A stretch of DNA of 64,000 nt, taken from contig CM033122.1 in assembly GCA_019321725.1 (NCBI GenBank), forward strand, positions 14,720,274-14,784,273, given 5' to 3'. The notes under the pieces were generated by a model. It was not told the DNA's origin, made no database searches, and worked only from the letters and a program-made list of their open reading frames with translations. This document shows, piece after piece, positions 12,250 through 24,113 of the stretch (the first letter of the stretch is position 1; each line of letters opens with the position of its first letter). The stretch is from Paulownia fortunei (lineage: Eukaryota > Streptophyta > Magnoliopsida > Lamiales > Paulowniaceae). Both the position numbers and the translations under genes were made by a program.

Positions 12250-13940
12250 TAGGGCCTAATTTTAGCAAGAAAGCCTTGGATTTAAAGGAAGACTAGATTT
12301 CTCTAAAGTATATTTGGACAAACTCACAACCGTCCTAAGAACCCAGATACTGTAGTGATCATTTTTCCAACTTTGGTAATAATCGAGCTTACAACCTTTT
12401 TTCTTCAGCTCTACATCCCTATTTACCAGAACTACAAAGACTGCCACATACTCATCGTTGGCAGTTTTTAATTTTTTCTGTGGCTTAGAGATCTAAGATT
12501 CATATGACTATTCTTTGCCATAAACAGCTCAACATTATTCTTCAGCTTGGAATTTTCTTTCCCTAGCTATTTAATTTTTGCTTGAGCTATAGACAGTTCT
12601 TTCTTTAGGGCTTTGTTCTTCTAAAGGTCCGAGATAGAGAGTATCCTAGCTATCCATTCAGAAAACAGCTCTACCAGCACTAAGTTGGCCTGTAGATCAA
12701 ATAAGAGAAAAATATTTAGAATGAGTGTGTTAGAGATAAACAAATGAAATGGTGGAAGAGAGGTTACCTTAGAGTGATGAAGGGCCACGTAATTTAATTT
12801 TTGGGAGTTTATCATCCGAGCAAAGGTCTTCTTACCACCATCGGCCATAATGCCCTAGAGGAAGCGTAGAAAGGTTGATTTATCCTTGTATTCAAACACT
12901 GACTAAAAAGGGGCAACAGTGGTGGAATGAGTGATTTTACTCAGCACTAGTTGACCTAAAGAGGTCTTGAACTTTTTAGACTAGGGGGCCATAGGAGCTT
13001 TCTTAGCAGTTGGTCATTTCCCTTTGTTAGAGTGGCTTTGAAGGGGATGGGATGGTTGGGCTGGCTTAACTCGACCACTAGGTCCGCTTTACTTGAAGGG
13101 CGTGGAGTGTTTAATGGAGAGCTTCCTGCTAGATAAGAGTTGGGAGGAAGAGACTGCTCATACTCTACCACAAGTGGATTGGACTAGGGGCTGGCAGGTT
13201 GGCTTAACTCAGGAGCAAGGCTCTACTTATAAGGCATTTATAGAGTAGCAGCCTGATTCCTTTCTCGCTCTTTGCCTAGGGAGCAAAGCATCTTAACAAA
13301 CACGTTATCTACAAAATGAACAAAGCATTAAAAGTGATTCTAATAGATTAATTGGATGAATGAGAAAAAAGATGAATACTTAATGATTGGGGTAATGTAA
13401 CTCGTTCGGGGCTCAACCCATATTAGAATAGCAGAGACTGGGCACTTGCTAACTTGGTTTCATTGTACTCCTTCTTATTAAGATGAAAGAGTAGCCTCAT
13501 ATAGGCTTGAGGGTGAGCTCTCTTATTTATTTTATCCTATTGAGGTGTTTTCCAAATCCAACTGGTAGGAAGGCTCTAGGTTTCCAGCTTTTTATAAAAG
13601 AAGGGGCTCCAACTAGGAATCTTGCTTGACCCCAAAAAGTCAAGTAGAACTGGTCAAGACCCTAGTTCCTGACCTAGAAGTAAAAGTGAAAAGGTCGGCA
13701 GTTGGTTCAACCCCATGGTATGCTACCATTATGGTGAAACTGGCCATCAACCTAGAAGAATTTGGGATTAACTGGTTTAAAGGGATTTTAAATTTAAGAG
13801 AGATCTCGATAAATAATTGAGGGATTGGGAAATAAAAACCAACCTCTACTGGGGGCTCAAAGAAGCATAAGTACATAAGAAAGGATTTTTCTAACCTCTG
13901 GTTAGTGCGAGCGACCAAATTCAAACCTAAGATCCTCAAG
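12250..13940 (-). pseudogene. antisense extra ORF of the gypsy element (Transposase_28-like), decayed
   Basis: Minus-strand frames across this block read as one broken protein. The N-terminal part (13939 downward) has a CFFEPPVEVGFYFPIP stretch, then a PLNQLIPNSSRLMASF segment and a GVEPTADLF motif. This pattern is shared by the plant 'putative gypsy-type transposon' domain (Pfam Transposase_28) found antisense in Tat-lineage elements. Further down (13171-12956) lies a proline/serine-rich segment, and at 12848-12430 a lysine/glutamate-rich coiled coil (KKELSIAQAKIK then GKENSKLKN). Stops and frameshifts separate the blocks. Its function in live elements is not established. Orientation opposite to pol is seen directly. 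Confidence 0.6.
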
Positions 13941-13959
13941 TCCTTTTGAGAGAGCTTAG

Positions 13960-16025
13960 TGTTGGGTTTACTTGATCTTGGGGTATGCGTAGTGGAAAAA
14001 TAAATTTATAAAATAAACATGCCATAACAATCACAGTAGTACCTCGGATCTGATGCGATCTTAATAATCTCGTGATTTCTAATGATTATATAAAATAAAT
14101 AAAAGTTTTAATATATACCTTTAAGCATTCTGGCTGACGTAGGATTTGAAACAATCGATTGCTAGCCCCTTTCTAAATTATGGTTCATAAGGATCCAAAC
14201 ATCTCCCCTCTAAAGTAGTCCACATATTGAGCAGAAACACGGAATTCAAATTCCGCTAGCAATTCGAATTCTTTTACTAACTTAGTTTTTGGAGTGTGTT
14301 TGTTGAGTATTAATTTTTCATATCAAGTATTAATTCTTGATATCAACTTGTGATGTAAGAATTAAATACCTTTTAAGAGAGATGGAATTATGTGGGAGAA
14401 GTGATGGAGAAGAGAAAACTTTTCTCTTTTTCTTATGTGATGGCCAAAAATTGGAGAGTAATTTTTTTTTTCAATTTTCGGCCCCTTTAATTTATGTAGG
14501 AGGTGGCCGAAAACTTAAGAGACCCTCTCTTGGAATTTTTGGCCACTTCTCTTATTGGTTGGAGGGTTTTTGGTTGTCACAAAGATCTCCAACTTTATCT
14601 CTTCATATCTTCCAAAGATGTTAATAGATAATTATCTAATCCCATTAGATAATTTTCAAGAAGCTTCAATTCTTTGATCTCCATCCTTTTTCCAACTCTT
14701 GTGGGCCTATCCAATGGTCTCTTTGAATTAGGCTTGGACTCTTAAAAATATCAAATGATTAATAAAATTAATTGTTTAAGCCTAAATTCATTTATTTAAT
14801 TCCATCCAATAAAATAATTATTTCATTCCAATTTACACTTCCTAATCTTAATAGGTCCAATTAAATAATTTAATTATTTAATTAAATAATTAATTCAACT
14901 TCTTAAATTAATTTCAATTAATTAATTAGATCCAACACCTTAGATCAAATTCTAAGTTAGAAATATTTCATCTCAAATTATGTATAACCTTTTAGGTTCA
15001 CAACTAAGCTAACATTGGGCTTACAACATTTGTAACATATGAATAATAATTATTCTAATTAATTAATTTATTTAAAATTAACTCCTTAATTTCAAAAATT
15101 TCACAAGTCATAGGAAACACTTAGCAAGTATATCATGACTATCTACTCTTAGGTGAATTAGCAAGTAAATCTATTTTAATTACGAGTACCATACACATAA
15201 AATCTTTCCATAAACTAATCTCTTGATAGAGTTTAGGGCATGGATTATAAGTCAAAACCCTAATTGACTCAATATCTATAATTCCATTTTAAGTTGCAAT
15301 GACTCATGATAAATTGATAGTAAACCTCGTCTAATACTCATCCTGCCTTGGCTAAGGACTTCTAAGTCATGAACTATGAAAACATAGGAGATTCACTTGT
15401 TCTATAAGACAAGTGATGGATCCTTTGTTGGTCACTTATTAACCTCCATACATATCAATGCAACATCTAACGTACCTTTTTTATGATTGTCAGGCAATCA
15501 GAAAATACATCAAAATATAACATGAGATGCATAAGGCTACTATGGGCCTTAAGTCCAAAGACTAATCGTGTACTATCATAACATAAAAATTCTTATTTCG
15601 ATAGACAAAGTCTCCAACTAAGAATTTTCAGCGGGCCTGGTCAGTGTACTTATTTTTTAACAAGCACCCGCATACATTGACTAACATCACTATGTCGATG
15701 TTCATGGTTGAGATATTCTCCTAATGTGAGCATGTATTGTATGCGCTAGTCTATTGAGCTATTTGATATCTCATCTCAAAAAGCCCTGGACTCAAAATAA
15801 ATTTAAGACCAAAGCTATAGTGGCATATTTCATGATCGCCATCATATGCACGACCATGCTCTGTAATTTTGTTTGGTCTAGATACTTTATTCTAATTACT
15901 AATACGCAATTAAAGATAAAAGAAATTACCTATTTTATTAACATGATTTGAAAAATATTATTTTTACAAATACAAGAGTATAAAAGACGTCCAATCTAAT
16001 TCACGTGTCGGGCACTACTTTAATA
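13960..16025 (-). repeat. ~2.07-kb copia LTR (copy 1)
   Basis: The block begins TGTTGGGTTT and ends near ttaata, followed by a pyrimidine-rich atctctcacttgtcc, the complement of a polypurine tract. The flanking minus-strand RNase H tail begins just beyond, which makes this the 3' LTR of a minus-strand copia element. It aligns along its length with the block at 18239-20436. Shared landmarks are ggatccaa with ctcccctct near the left end, aattcttatttcga with ctccaactaagaattt in the middle, and catgatcgccatcatatgc near the right end. Confidence 0.7.
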
Positions 16026-16029
16026 ATCT

Positions 16030-17195
16030 CTCACTTGTCCTAATACCAATTGCCCATGTACTTCAAGTCCATGATATCCATCGAATACCTTCTCACTAAA
16101 GGTTTAGTCAATGGGTCTACTGCATTTTCTATCGAAGCAACTCTATCTACTATAATGTCGCATCTATCAATGATCTCTTTAATCAAGTGGTATCACCTCA
16201 TAATGTGTTTGCCACTTTGATGAGACTTTATTCTTTTACTTGTGCGATAGCTTAATTGTTATCATAATACATTGTTATCAGATCAATAATGGATAGAACT
16301 AAACCCAACTCTTAGATGAAATTTCTTATCCAAACAGATTCCTTTACTGCATCATATGCAATAATATATTCAGCCTCAGTAGTAGAATTCGCGATCACTT
16401 CTTGCTTTGAACTTTTATAGCTAATTGTACCATCGTTTATGGTGAATATGTATCCAGACATGGACTTTGAGTCATATATATTAGACTAAAAACTAAAATA
16501 AGTACAACCTTCTAGTTTCAATTTTCTAGAGCCATCTACAAGAAAGATATCCTTAGTTTTTCTCAAGTACTTAAGGACTATATTTACGGCTTTCCAGTGT
16601 TTCTCACTTGGATTGGGCTGATATCTACTCATGACACTTAGAGCATATGTGATATCAGGCTTCGTACATAGCATTCCATACATTATGCTTCCAATAGCAG
16701 ATGCATAAGCTATGCAGGTCATCCTTTCCCTCTCCTTAGAAGTCTCTGGAGACATAGACTTTGAGAGAGAAATGTCATGACTCATTTGCAAGAATCCTCA
16801 TTTGGATTCTTCCATGTTGAACCTTTTTAGCATTTTGTCTATGTACGTGGATTGAGATAGTCCAATCATCCTTCTATTAGTGATCTTTATTCCTAAAATA
16901 AATGATGCTTCTCCTAAATTCTTCGTGGAGAACTGAATACACAACTGAATCTTAATTGACTGCAACATCCCTACATCATTCCCGATGAGTAGGTTGTTGT
17001 TAATATACAACATAATAAATGTTACTGTGCTCCCACTAACCTTCTTGTAGACACAAGATTCATTTGGGTTCATGTGAAAATCAAATAATTTGATTGCCTT
17101 GTCAAACCAGATCTTCCAACTTTGGGAAGCCTAATTATGCTTCCAAAAATGGATCTTCTTTAAACTTGAGATATTTGTGACCCAAGAGATATTTT
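16030..17195 (-). pseudogene. copia RT and RNase H relic (TAR-like)
   Basis: Read on the minus strand from 17195, a WFDKAIKLFDFHMNPNESC block leads into the RT palm. The catalytic box reads LYINNNLL where active copia RTs have YVDD, so both aspartates are gone. It continues with LGEASFILGIKI and SQSTYIDKMLKRFNM, then AIGSIMYGMLCTKPDITYAL and the connection to RNase H (TEAEYI). The tail is DPLTKTFSEKVFDGYHGLEV, ending at 16030 beside the polypurine complement. A stop splits the frame near 16795, and more fall in the RNase H. The 5' two-thirds of the element (gag, protease, integrase) is missing. Confidence 0.8.
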
Positions 17196-18238
17196 CTTGA
17201 GAATTATTTGTGTATCCCCTAGTTTAGGAAGAATTTGTAAACATACTATATACATAATGGAAGTTTTGTCTGTATTACGATCCCATGATTTTTCCCAATT
17301 TGGGTTTTTCATGTAAAAATTATTGTGTCACATTTTTTACTCTTCTGCACTATTTTCTGGAATTCTTGGTTTGGTCTCATTTTTAATCCGACAAGTGCAA
17401 AAAAAATATCCTAGTTCCACTGTGTTCATACCATTTATTTTGGCTATCTTTTCCAACAACCTAGACCAAGTGAATTTGCTTCGGCAATGACCAAGTATAG
17501 GGACATATGATCAGTAATGTCTTCGTTTTGGTTTCCATTTAGGTGAAAAGCTAACTTTTTGTAGGCAAAAAAACATTACATTAGTAAACTATTTCATTTT
17601 CATCTTGTATTTTGTATTTGATATCATATATTGTTGCATATAATTAATAATAACTATATATTTTAAAAGATATTGCATGTATTATGCAATACAAAAGAAA
17701 ATAACGTACTATTGAAATACTTGTAAACTGTTCTTTAAGAAAACTTCTTAAAATGGATAGTTAAGTAATTGATGTTGTGCTTTGAAAAATGAGTTTTAAG
17801 ATTGACTGTACCATATGTAGCCTCCTGCTTCGAAATCACTCGAAGTGTACCTCTCTATTTTAGTTTTTTTGGTGAGTTGTGAAAATAACTGAATTTTGAG
17901 TATATAATGATTGGGTGGTGTATCTGAAATTGATCTTGAAACCCCTATTCAAAAGAGAAGAAGAAAATGGTAAATCAATAATGAAAGAGACGGGGACAAA
18001 GATAGATAGATAATTGCTCCAAGGCCTTAGGAACACAACACATACCACTTTGTTCAGGGAATGAAAGATCTGCCATCACAAGAATAATACGTCAGAAAGA
18101 TAAAGATCAAATCTAGATGTTTGTAAGAAATGAGAGAAATCTAATACGAATTTATTGAGCTTCTGAGGTTGAAAAATAGAAGGCATTAGTTCCCTAAAAC
18201 ATAGAGGAGTTATCCTTTGCTTGATTCTAGTTTGTCCC
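17196..18238. other. about 1 kb between copia RT and the second LTR, nothing recognised
   Basis: The composition is AT-rich, with scattered short open frames on both strands and no domain I recognise. No gag or integrase signature is visible, so this is not simply the missing 5' half of the adjacent copia element. It may be host sequence or very old repeat. Confidence 0.35.
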
Positions 18239-20436
18239 TATTGGGTTCGCTATAATCGCAGGGGTATACGTAGTGGAAAATTAAATTTTTTTATCAAACA
18301 TAAATTTAACCCCTTTGATTCGAAAGCAATTTTAACAATCGCACTTAATCAAGTGAACATATAAATAAATATAAAATCAGATTATATCTTTCGTGCACTC
18401 CAGTTGTTGTAGGGAATGAAGCTCTTATCCTGGACTATCAGAACTCGCAGGGATCCAAGTGTCTCCCCTCTATTAGGTCCACGATACGGAAAGCAACACT
18501 AATCAAAAGGATTCGCTAGTATCCTTTTAATTATTTACTAATCTAAAACCGGAGTATATTTTCAAGAACAATAAAGATTGATTCTTTAAGTTCTTGAAAC
18601 AATAATATGAAGAAAATAACAAGAAACTGATTTTCTTTTTCTTTCTTTTCTTTTCTTGAAGAGTAAAAATAGAAGACTTTAAACAAAATATTTTTGCTCA
18701 AATTTTTGAATTGTATTATGTAATTTTTATCCCTCATATATATAGAGCTGAAAATTTTAATCCTTTTCCAACTCTTGGAAAGTTTTTCTATTTTGAATTA
18801 CTTCAAAACCTTATCTTGGAAGGATTCCAAATCTTCCAAGAACTCTTCTTTTTTCACTCTTCTATTGTATGTGGACTAATTTGAGACTACATTAATCATC
18901 AAAATTATCTACATACATTGTTGATATTAATTTGAACTCTTCAAATAATATCAAAATAGATATATATATATATATATATATGATATATATCTATTTTGAT
19001 ATTATTCTATAAAATTGGTCACTATATTTATTTATCTATAAATATGTTATTTAAATAAATCATATTTATTTAATTTATTCTCTTCATACTTTAGTAAGCT
19101 TGTTAAGTGATCCACATTTATTTTGGGTTTGGACTCAAAAATCCCAAAATCAATTCAATTGATTCAATTCCAATTTAATCAATCCAATTGATTAATCTAA
19201 TTTACTCCAATTGGGCTTCCTAATCAAATTAGATCCAATTAAATAATCCAATTACTTAATTGAATAATTTAATTTAACTATTAAATTAAACAGAACCCTT
19301 AATTAATTAATTGATCAGTATTAATTAATTAATTTCCAACCATTGGATAAAATCTAAAATTAAAAATGTTACTTTCCATAAAGATGTGTGACCCTCTTAG
19401 GTTCACTACTAAACTAGTAGTGAGTTTGCAACATTTGCAACTTATGAATAACAATTATTCCAATTAATTAATCCAATTAATTAATCCGCTTGGAATCAAC
19501 TCCTTAATTCCAAAAAGCTCACTATCCATGAAAACACCTAGCAAGTAATCATGACAAACTAGTCTTAGGTGAAATAGCGAGTAAACCTATTTCAGTTGCG
19601 AGTACCATACACGTACGGTCCTTTCGACAGCTAATCTCCTGATTGAATCTAAGGCATGGATTATAAGTCGAAACCCTAAATGATTCAATTACTGTGATCC
19701 TATTTCAAGTTTCAATGATTCTTTATGAATCACAATTCATTCTGCCTTGGCCAAGGTCTTTGAATCACGAACTATGAAAACACAGGAGATTCCCTTATTT
19801 AAAAAGACAAGTGTTGAATTCTATGTTGGCCACTAACAAACCTCCATGCACACCAGTGCAACACCCAACATACCCCTTTTGTGATTGTCAAGCAATCAAA
19901 AGATATATCAAAGTGTTGCAGGATGAACACAAGGCTACTATCGTGCCTCAAGTCTGAGGACTAGTCGTGTACTATTGCAACACAGAAATTCTTATTTCGA
20001 CGGGCAAAACCTCCAACTAAGAATTTCTTGCGGGCCATATTCAGTGTATTTGTTCCCTAACAAGCACCCACATATATGCACTTATGTCTCTACGCTAATG
20101 CCAATGGAATGTGATATCCTCGTCTCACGAGCATGCATTATATGTACGAGTCTTACTGAGCTATTTGATGTCCCATCTCAAAAAACTCTCGACTCGGAAC
20201 TTATTTAAGACCAAAGCCTTAGAAATATGTTCCATGATCGCCATCATATGCGCAACCATGCCCCGTAGCTAAATTTGGTCTAAGGACTTTATCTAATGTG
20301 CAGAAATAAAAATGCAAGACATAAGATAAAATAAATGTCTTTTTATTAATATGATTCCCAGTAAGATTGTCTTTACAAAAGCAAAAGAGTATAATACACC
20401 CAATTTAATTGGGGCGTTGGGTATCCTACTCTAGCA
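18239..20436 (-). repeat. ~2.2-kb copia LTR (copy 2), same family as 13960-16025
   Basis: The left end reads TATTGGGTTC and shares the ggggtata/tgcgtagtgg-type segment with copy 1. The right end reads tactctagca and is followed by gtccctccca, again a pyrimidine tract like the complement of a polypurine tract. The two LTRs look roughly three-quarters to four-fifths identical by eye, far more diverged than LTRs of one recent insertion. Because the polypurine complement follows this copy too, it may be the 3' LTR of a second, otherwise lost, element rather than the 5' partner of copy 1. Confidence 0.65.
18944..19006. repeat. AT-microsatellite palindrome inside LTR copy 2
   Basis: A 24-base arm at 18944-18967 is the perfect complement of 18983-19006, separated by 15 bases that are nearly all TA repeats. 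The arms contain atatcaaaatag followed by an AT run. Such a sequence can extrude as a hairpin or cruciform. It is not present in LTR copy 1. Confidence 0.8.
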
Positions 20437-22199
20437 GTCCCTCCCAGAAAACAAGGTATTGCCATTTGCCATGGCAATCTATCCATTACTATATCCAGAA
20501 AGCAAAACACATTCACAAGATTCCTGGATGCCTGCTGACAAATACGAATTCTCATTGTAATTAGGCATATTGAATTAAATGGTACTAAGAAGATGAAAGA
20601 AAGAACAAAAGTTACTTTAAATGCACTCTAAAAGGTAGATTCATGAGTCCAATTTTTCCTCTTAAAGTGGAATGCTAATCTTACAAAGAATCAAAATTGA
20701 AACTACAATTTTGAGCCCATTGCTCTAACATGGAAAGTACAAGATTTACTCCATAACTATCTGCAGCAAGACCGAACGGATGGAGATGGAGGTGGACAGT
20801 TCATAACCTCTACACATCAAAGAAAACACAACAGGCATCTCTCTCCCTCCAGCCGGATTTTTGGATTTACTTCCATTGAATCGATTTCGATTTACTTAAT
20901 TTCTATTTTTATTTATTATCAGTTTTTGTACATATATGTTTCTATGTTGCACTCATAAATTAGGATTTTCCCAAAATTTGTTTACCCCATTTTAAATTCT
21001 ACCAAGAACTAGAACCCCTTATTAATATTTATTTAGGAAGCACCAAATTCAACAAAAAAGATCTTGTGACAACACAACCTGCATGAGGGCAACTAAAAAT
21101 TCAACAACTGAAAAAGATCTTATGACAACACAACCTGCATGAGGGCACACTGACACTGTATGAGGTCTTCTGCATTGCAAGCAACCAAACGATACAATTT
21201 TAGAGATATTCGTCACAATATATCTTGACTTGCTAACAACTTTGGACTAAAGAACCTCCCTACAACAAACTTTCTGTACAAATATACACTTCAAATATAG
21301 CAGAATATGCCAAACTTCACATGAAGAGAAAAACTAAAAAATAGTAGAGGTTTGGACGATAGTAGCGGTTGGCTGAACAGTCGTTTATCTCCTAGGCAAA
21401 TTTTTGTCAAAGGTGAAAATTTTGGAAAAAGAACTAGCTGGAGAGTCGTTTGTAACTTGCAGGTGCAATCAATCAGAAACATAAATATTAAAGAATTAAA
21501 TATCGATGTTTTATTACTTTGGATCGCGTGAGAGATAGAAGGCATATGCCATTCATTATTTAATAAATTCTTCACTTGGAATATACCATCAATACATTCC
21601 AGTTGATGAGTATCACAAACCATTTATATTATGCCAGTATCACAAACCCTATATTGTTGATATATATTGATGGTTGTATTTTTTTCATTTTTTCATGCAT
21701 ACTAACCATTTGATATATTCATTTGTCATTTCATGCTACCCATTTCGATAGACTATCCAAGTGGATTTGTGAGCTATTAAATATACATATACTAATATTA
21801 TAAAATCAAATTTTGATATTAATATGTGTAATCTAAAGATTTACAATCTTACTTAAATACTACTCAAGTGAGTACTATTTCATGAGCTGTTAACAATTGT
21901 TGTTTATAGTGTACATGTAATAAAGTAGAATATAAAGTTTGGATTTCATTGAATAAAAAAGAAATACTATTTTGAATATAAAAACCAGATTAGCTGGGAA
22001 GTTCTTAGCCTTTTTTGACATTTTGGTGTTACAGGTGTAGTCTAAATCAATTGAAGAGCAAAGAAGAAAGCAAGCAAAAAAGGGGGGCGGGGTGGGGCAA
22101 GGCGGCGCCTAGCTGCTCCAGTGTGCGCTTAGGCCTAGGCACTGCAGCTCAACTTGTAGACAGTAAGGGCAATGTCTAGGTCCTGCAATGCGAGTTATA
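20437..22199. other. intergenic stretch, no gene; small GC-rich patch near 22081-22150
   Basis: No coding domain is recognisable; open frames such as 21291-21623 (-) lack family features. Two local features stand out: the tandem duplication at 21045-21147 and a G/C-rich patch (22081-22150, ggggggcgggg followed by ggcggcgcctag) in otherwise AT-rich DNA. Confidence 0.4.
21045..21147. repeat. two-copy direct tandem repeat, period about 56 bp
   Basis: aaaaagatctt followed by gacaacacaacctgcatgag and ggca occurs at 21055 and again at 21111, with one base change and small indels in the linker. The tract is short and non-coding. Confidence 0.75.
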
Positions 22200-22518
22200 A
22201 ATGTGTTTTTAGGGCTTTTTTATTGGTAAAGCTGTATAAAAATAAGAGAATGGGTTGGATTATTAAGGATTAATACTATTATCATTGTATTGAATATTTA
22301 CAAGAGAAAACTAATATTTTGGGCTTAGAGTGTGTGAGAATTCTCTTGTAATTTTAAATTTCCTTTCATCATAGTAAAATGTGCAGTGGCAGAACCGGAC
22401 ATAGTCACATATTGTGGCAAACATCTATAAATTTGGTGTCTCTTACATTTATTTTCTTTTTGAAATTTTATTCGTTCTAAATAAATTCTTAGAATTAGAA
22501 TAAGGCTAATGCCTAACA
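22200..22518 (+). repeat. 5' LTR (partial) of the first Tnt1-like copia copy
   Basis: The right half has the layout of a copia LTR: a tataaaaata box near 22230, a region with ctcttgtaattttaaa, a tttcatcatagtaaaatgtgcagtgg-type block, and an end in ctaaca at 22518. It is followed by ac plus TGGCACTAGAGA, a degenerate form of the initiator-Met-tRNA primer site. The left boundary is not determined. Confidence 0.55.
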
Positions 22519-22520
22519 AC

Positions 22521-22532
22521 TGGCACTAGAGA
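22521..22532 (+). other. degenerate primer-binding site (iMet tRNA type)
   Basis: TGGCACTAGAGA differs at a few positions from the usual plant copia site TGGTATCAGAGC, and lies two bases after the LTR end. Its position supports the LTR call. Confidence 0.5.
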
Positions 22533-22555
22533 CAATATTTTTAATTTGAGAACTA

Positions 22556-24113
22556 TGGTGGGCGTAGAAGGACTAACATCAACTATCACCGAATTTGATG
22601 GTTCAATTTTTTTCATTTTAAAAGATGCGGATGGAGGACTACATCTAGAACAATCTTTAGAAGGCACGAAGCCTGAAGGCATAAAGAATGAATGATAGGA
22701 ATCTCATTGATAGATAGGTGTTAGGAGTGATGTGTTTGACTATCAAAGAACATAGCCCACATCGTAGCAAAGGAGAGGACCACGATAGGGTTAATGAATG
22801 CATTGTTAGATATATTTGAGAAGCCCTTAGTTAATTATTAGGTACAGATCACGAAAAAATAATTCAATTTGAAGATGCCTAAAAGTGGTTCAATAGTAGA
22901 TTATTAGATAATCTAAAAGAACTTAATATTGTTTTGAATCAATTGGCATCGGTTAATTTTAAGTTTGATGATGAGATTTATGTCTTGATTCTGCTAGCCT
23001 CACTACCTAATAGTTGGGAACCTGTAAGAGCGATTGTTGCGAATTCAATTGGGAATGCAAAATTGAGGTTGGAAGGTCACAAAGGGAGCCATTTTAGCCA
23101 TACTTGTTGTTTGATCGATGAAGTAAGATAGAAACCCTCTACATTAGTTTCACTCGTAGGTATACCATAGTTGTTGTTGATTCTGCTGTTAACTTTGAGC
23201 TATGGTATTATAGCTTGGCCACATAAGTGAAAAGGTGTTTCACTTAGGGGAAAAAACTACCAGGTTTGAGAACAGTTGATCATAGATTGTACGAAATAGA
23301 AAAGGGTTAGATTCTCAAAAGTAGGTAGAGAACTGAAAACCAAAAAATTGGAGTTAGTTCATACAAATGTATAGGACCGTTGACTCTCACTTCTTTAGGA
23401 GGCTCGAATTACTGTGTGACACTCATTGATCAAGCAGGTATAGGTTTCCTTTCTAAAGAACAAATATGATGTCTTTGATACTTTCAAAAAGTGGAAAGCT
23501 AAGATTGAAAATGAGATAGATTTGAAAGCGAAGTGCTTGCAGTCTCACAATGGGGAGAGTATGTAGATGATGATTTCAAGTGGTACTGTACTGAGAATTG
23601 AATCAATACATTGAAGACTATCCCTAGGATGCCACAACAGAACAGTATAACTAATAGGATGAATAGAACTTTGAATGAGCATGCTAGAAAATATAAGATT
23701 ACATGCGGGATTGCCAAAGATGTTCCGAGCAGAGGCAATCAGCACTGCAACTCATTTGATCAATAAACACCCCTCTACACTACTAAACTTCAAGCTAGTG
23801 GAAGAAATTAGGAGTAGTAAAAAGATAGACCTTTCTTATTTTAACGTGTTTGGTTGTGTTTCTTATGTATATATTGATTCCACTATTAACAGTAAACTTG
23901 ATGCTAAATCTAATTAAAAAAATTGCATTAACTATGGTGGAATATAGTTTAGTTATTGTTTCTGGGATAACAAAAATAAAACAATTATTGGGAGCAAGGA
24001 TGGGATCTTTAATAAAGATTTCTACAACTTTAAAGTTGCAAATCCAAGTGCAGGTTATGTCAAATAATAAATTTCTCGAGAACCCGAGGTCGATCTATAG
24101 GGAAGTTGTTTAA
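22556..24113 (+). pseudogene. Tnt1-like copia gag-integrase relic, copy 1
   Basis: Starts with an ATG and gag text (TEFDG, then KDADGGLHLEQ) broken by stops near 22695. Gag resumes at 22934 (NQLASVNFKFDDEIYVL, SLPNSWEPVRAIV). Right after AIVANSIGNAKL the sequence jumps to the region just before integrase (EGHKGSHFSHTCCL), so the nucleocapsid and protease region present in the second copy is deleted. Integrase core pieces run to 23700, then the integrase end is clear at 23675-23917 (ATHLINKHPSTL, SYFNVFGCVSYVYIDS). No RT is present. Stops and frameshifts are frequent. It is closely related to the copy at 33045-34870. Confidence 0.8.

Larger units (their letters stand above)
8690..13959 (+). 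mobile_element. 5'-truncated Ty3/gypsy element, Tat-like lineage
   Basis: The order is RT (second half), RT thumb, two RNase H domains in succession, integrase, a pol end resembling a LRKFYV tail, then a long 3' region with an antisense ORF. A second RNase H plus an antisense extra ORF between pol and the 3' LTR is typical of the Tat lineage (Grande/Ogre/Retand relatives). No 5' LTR, gag or protease is visible. The 3' end is cut by the copia LTR that begins at 13960. Stops and frameshifts are frequent, so the copy is dead and old. Confidence 0.75.

Noticed and set aside
21291..21623. 110-codon minus-strand open frame
   Set aside because: No domain, no neighbours, biased composition; no support beyond length.
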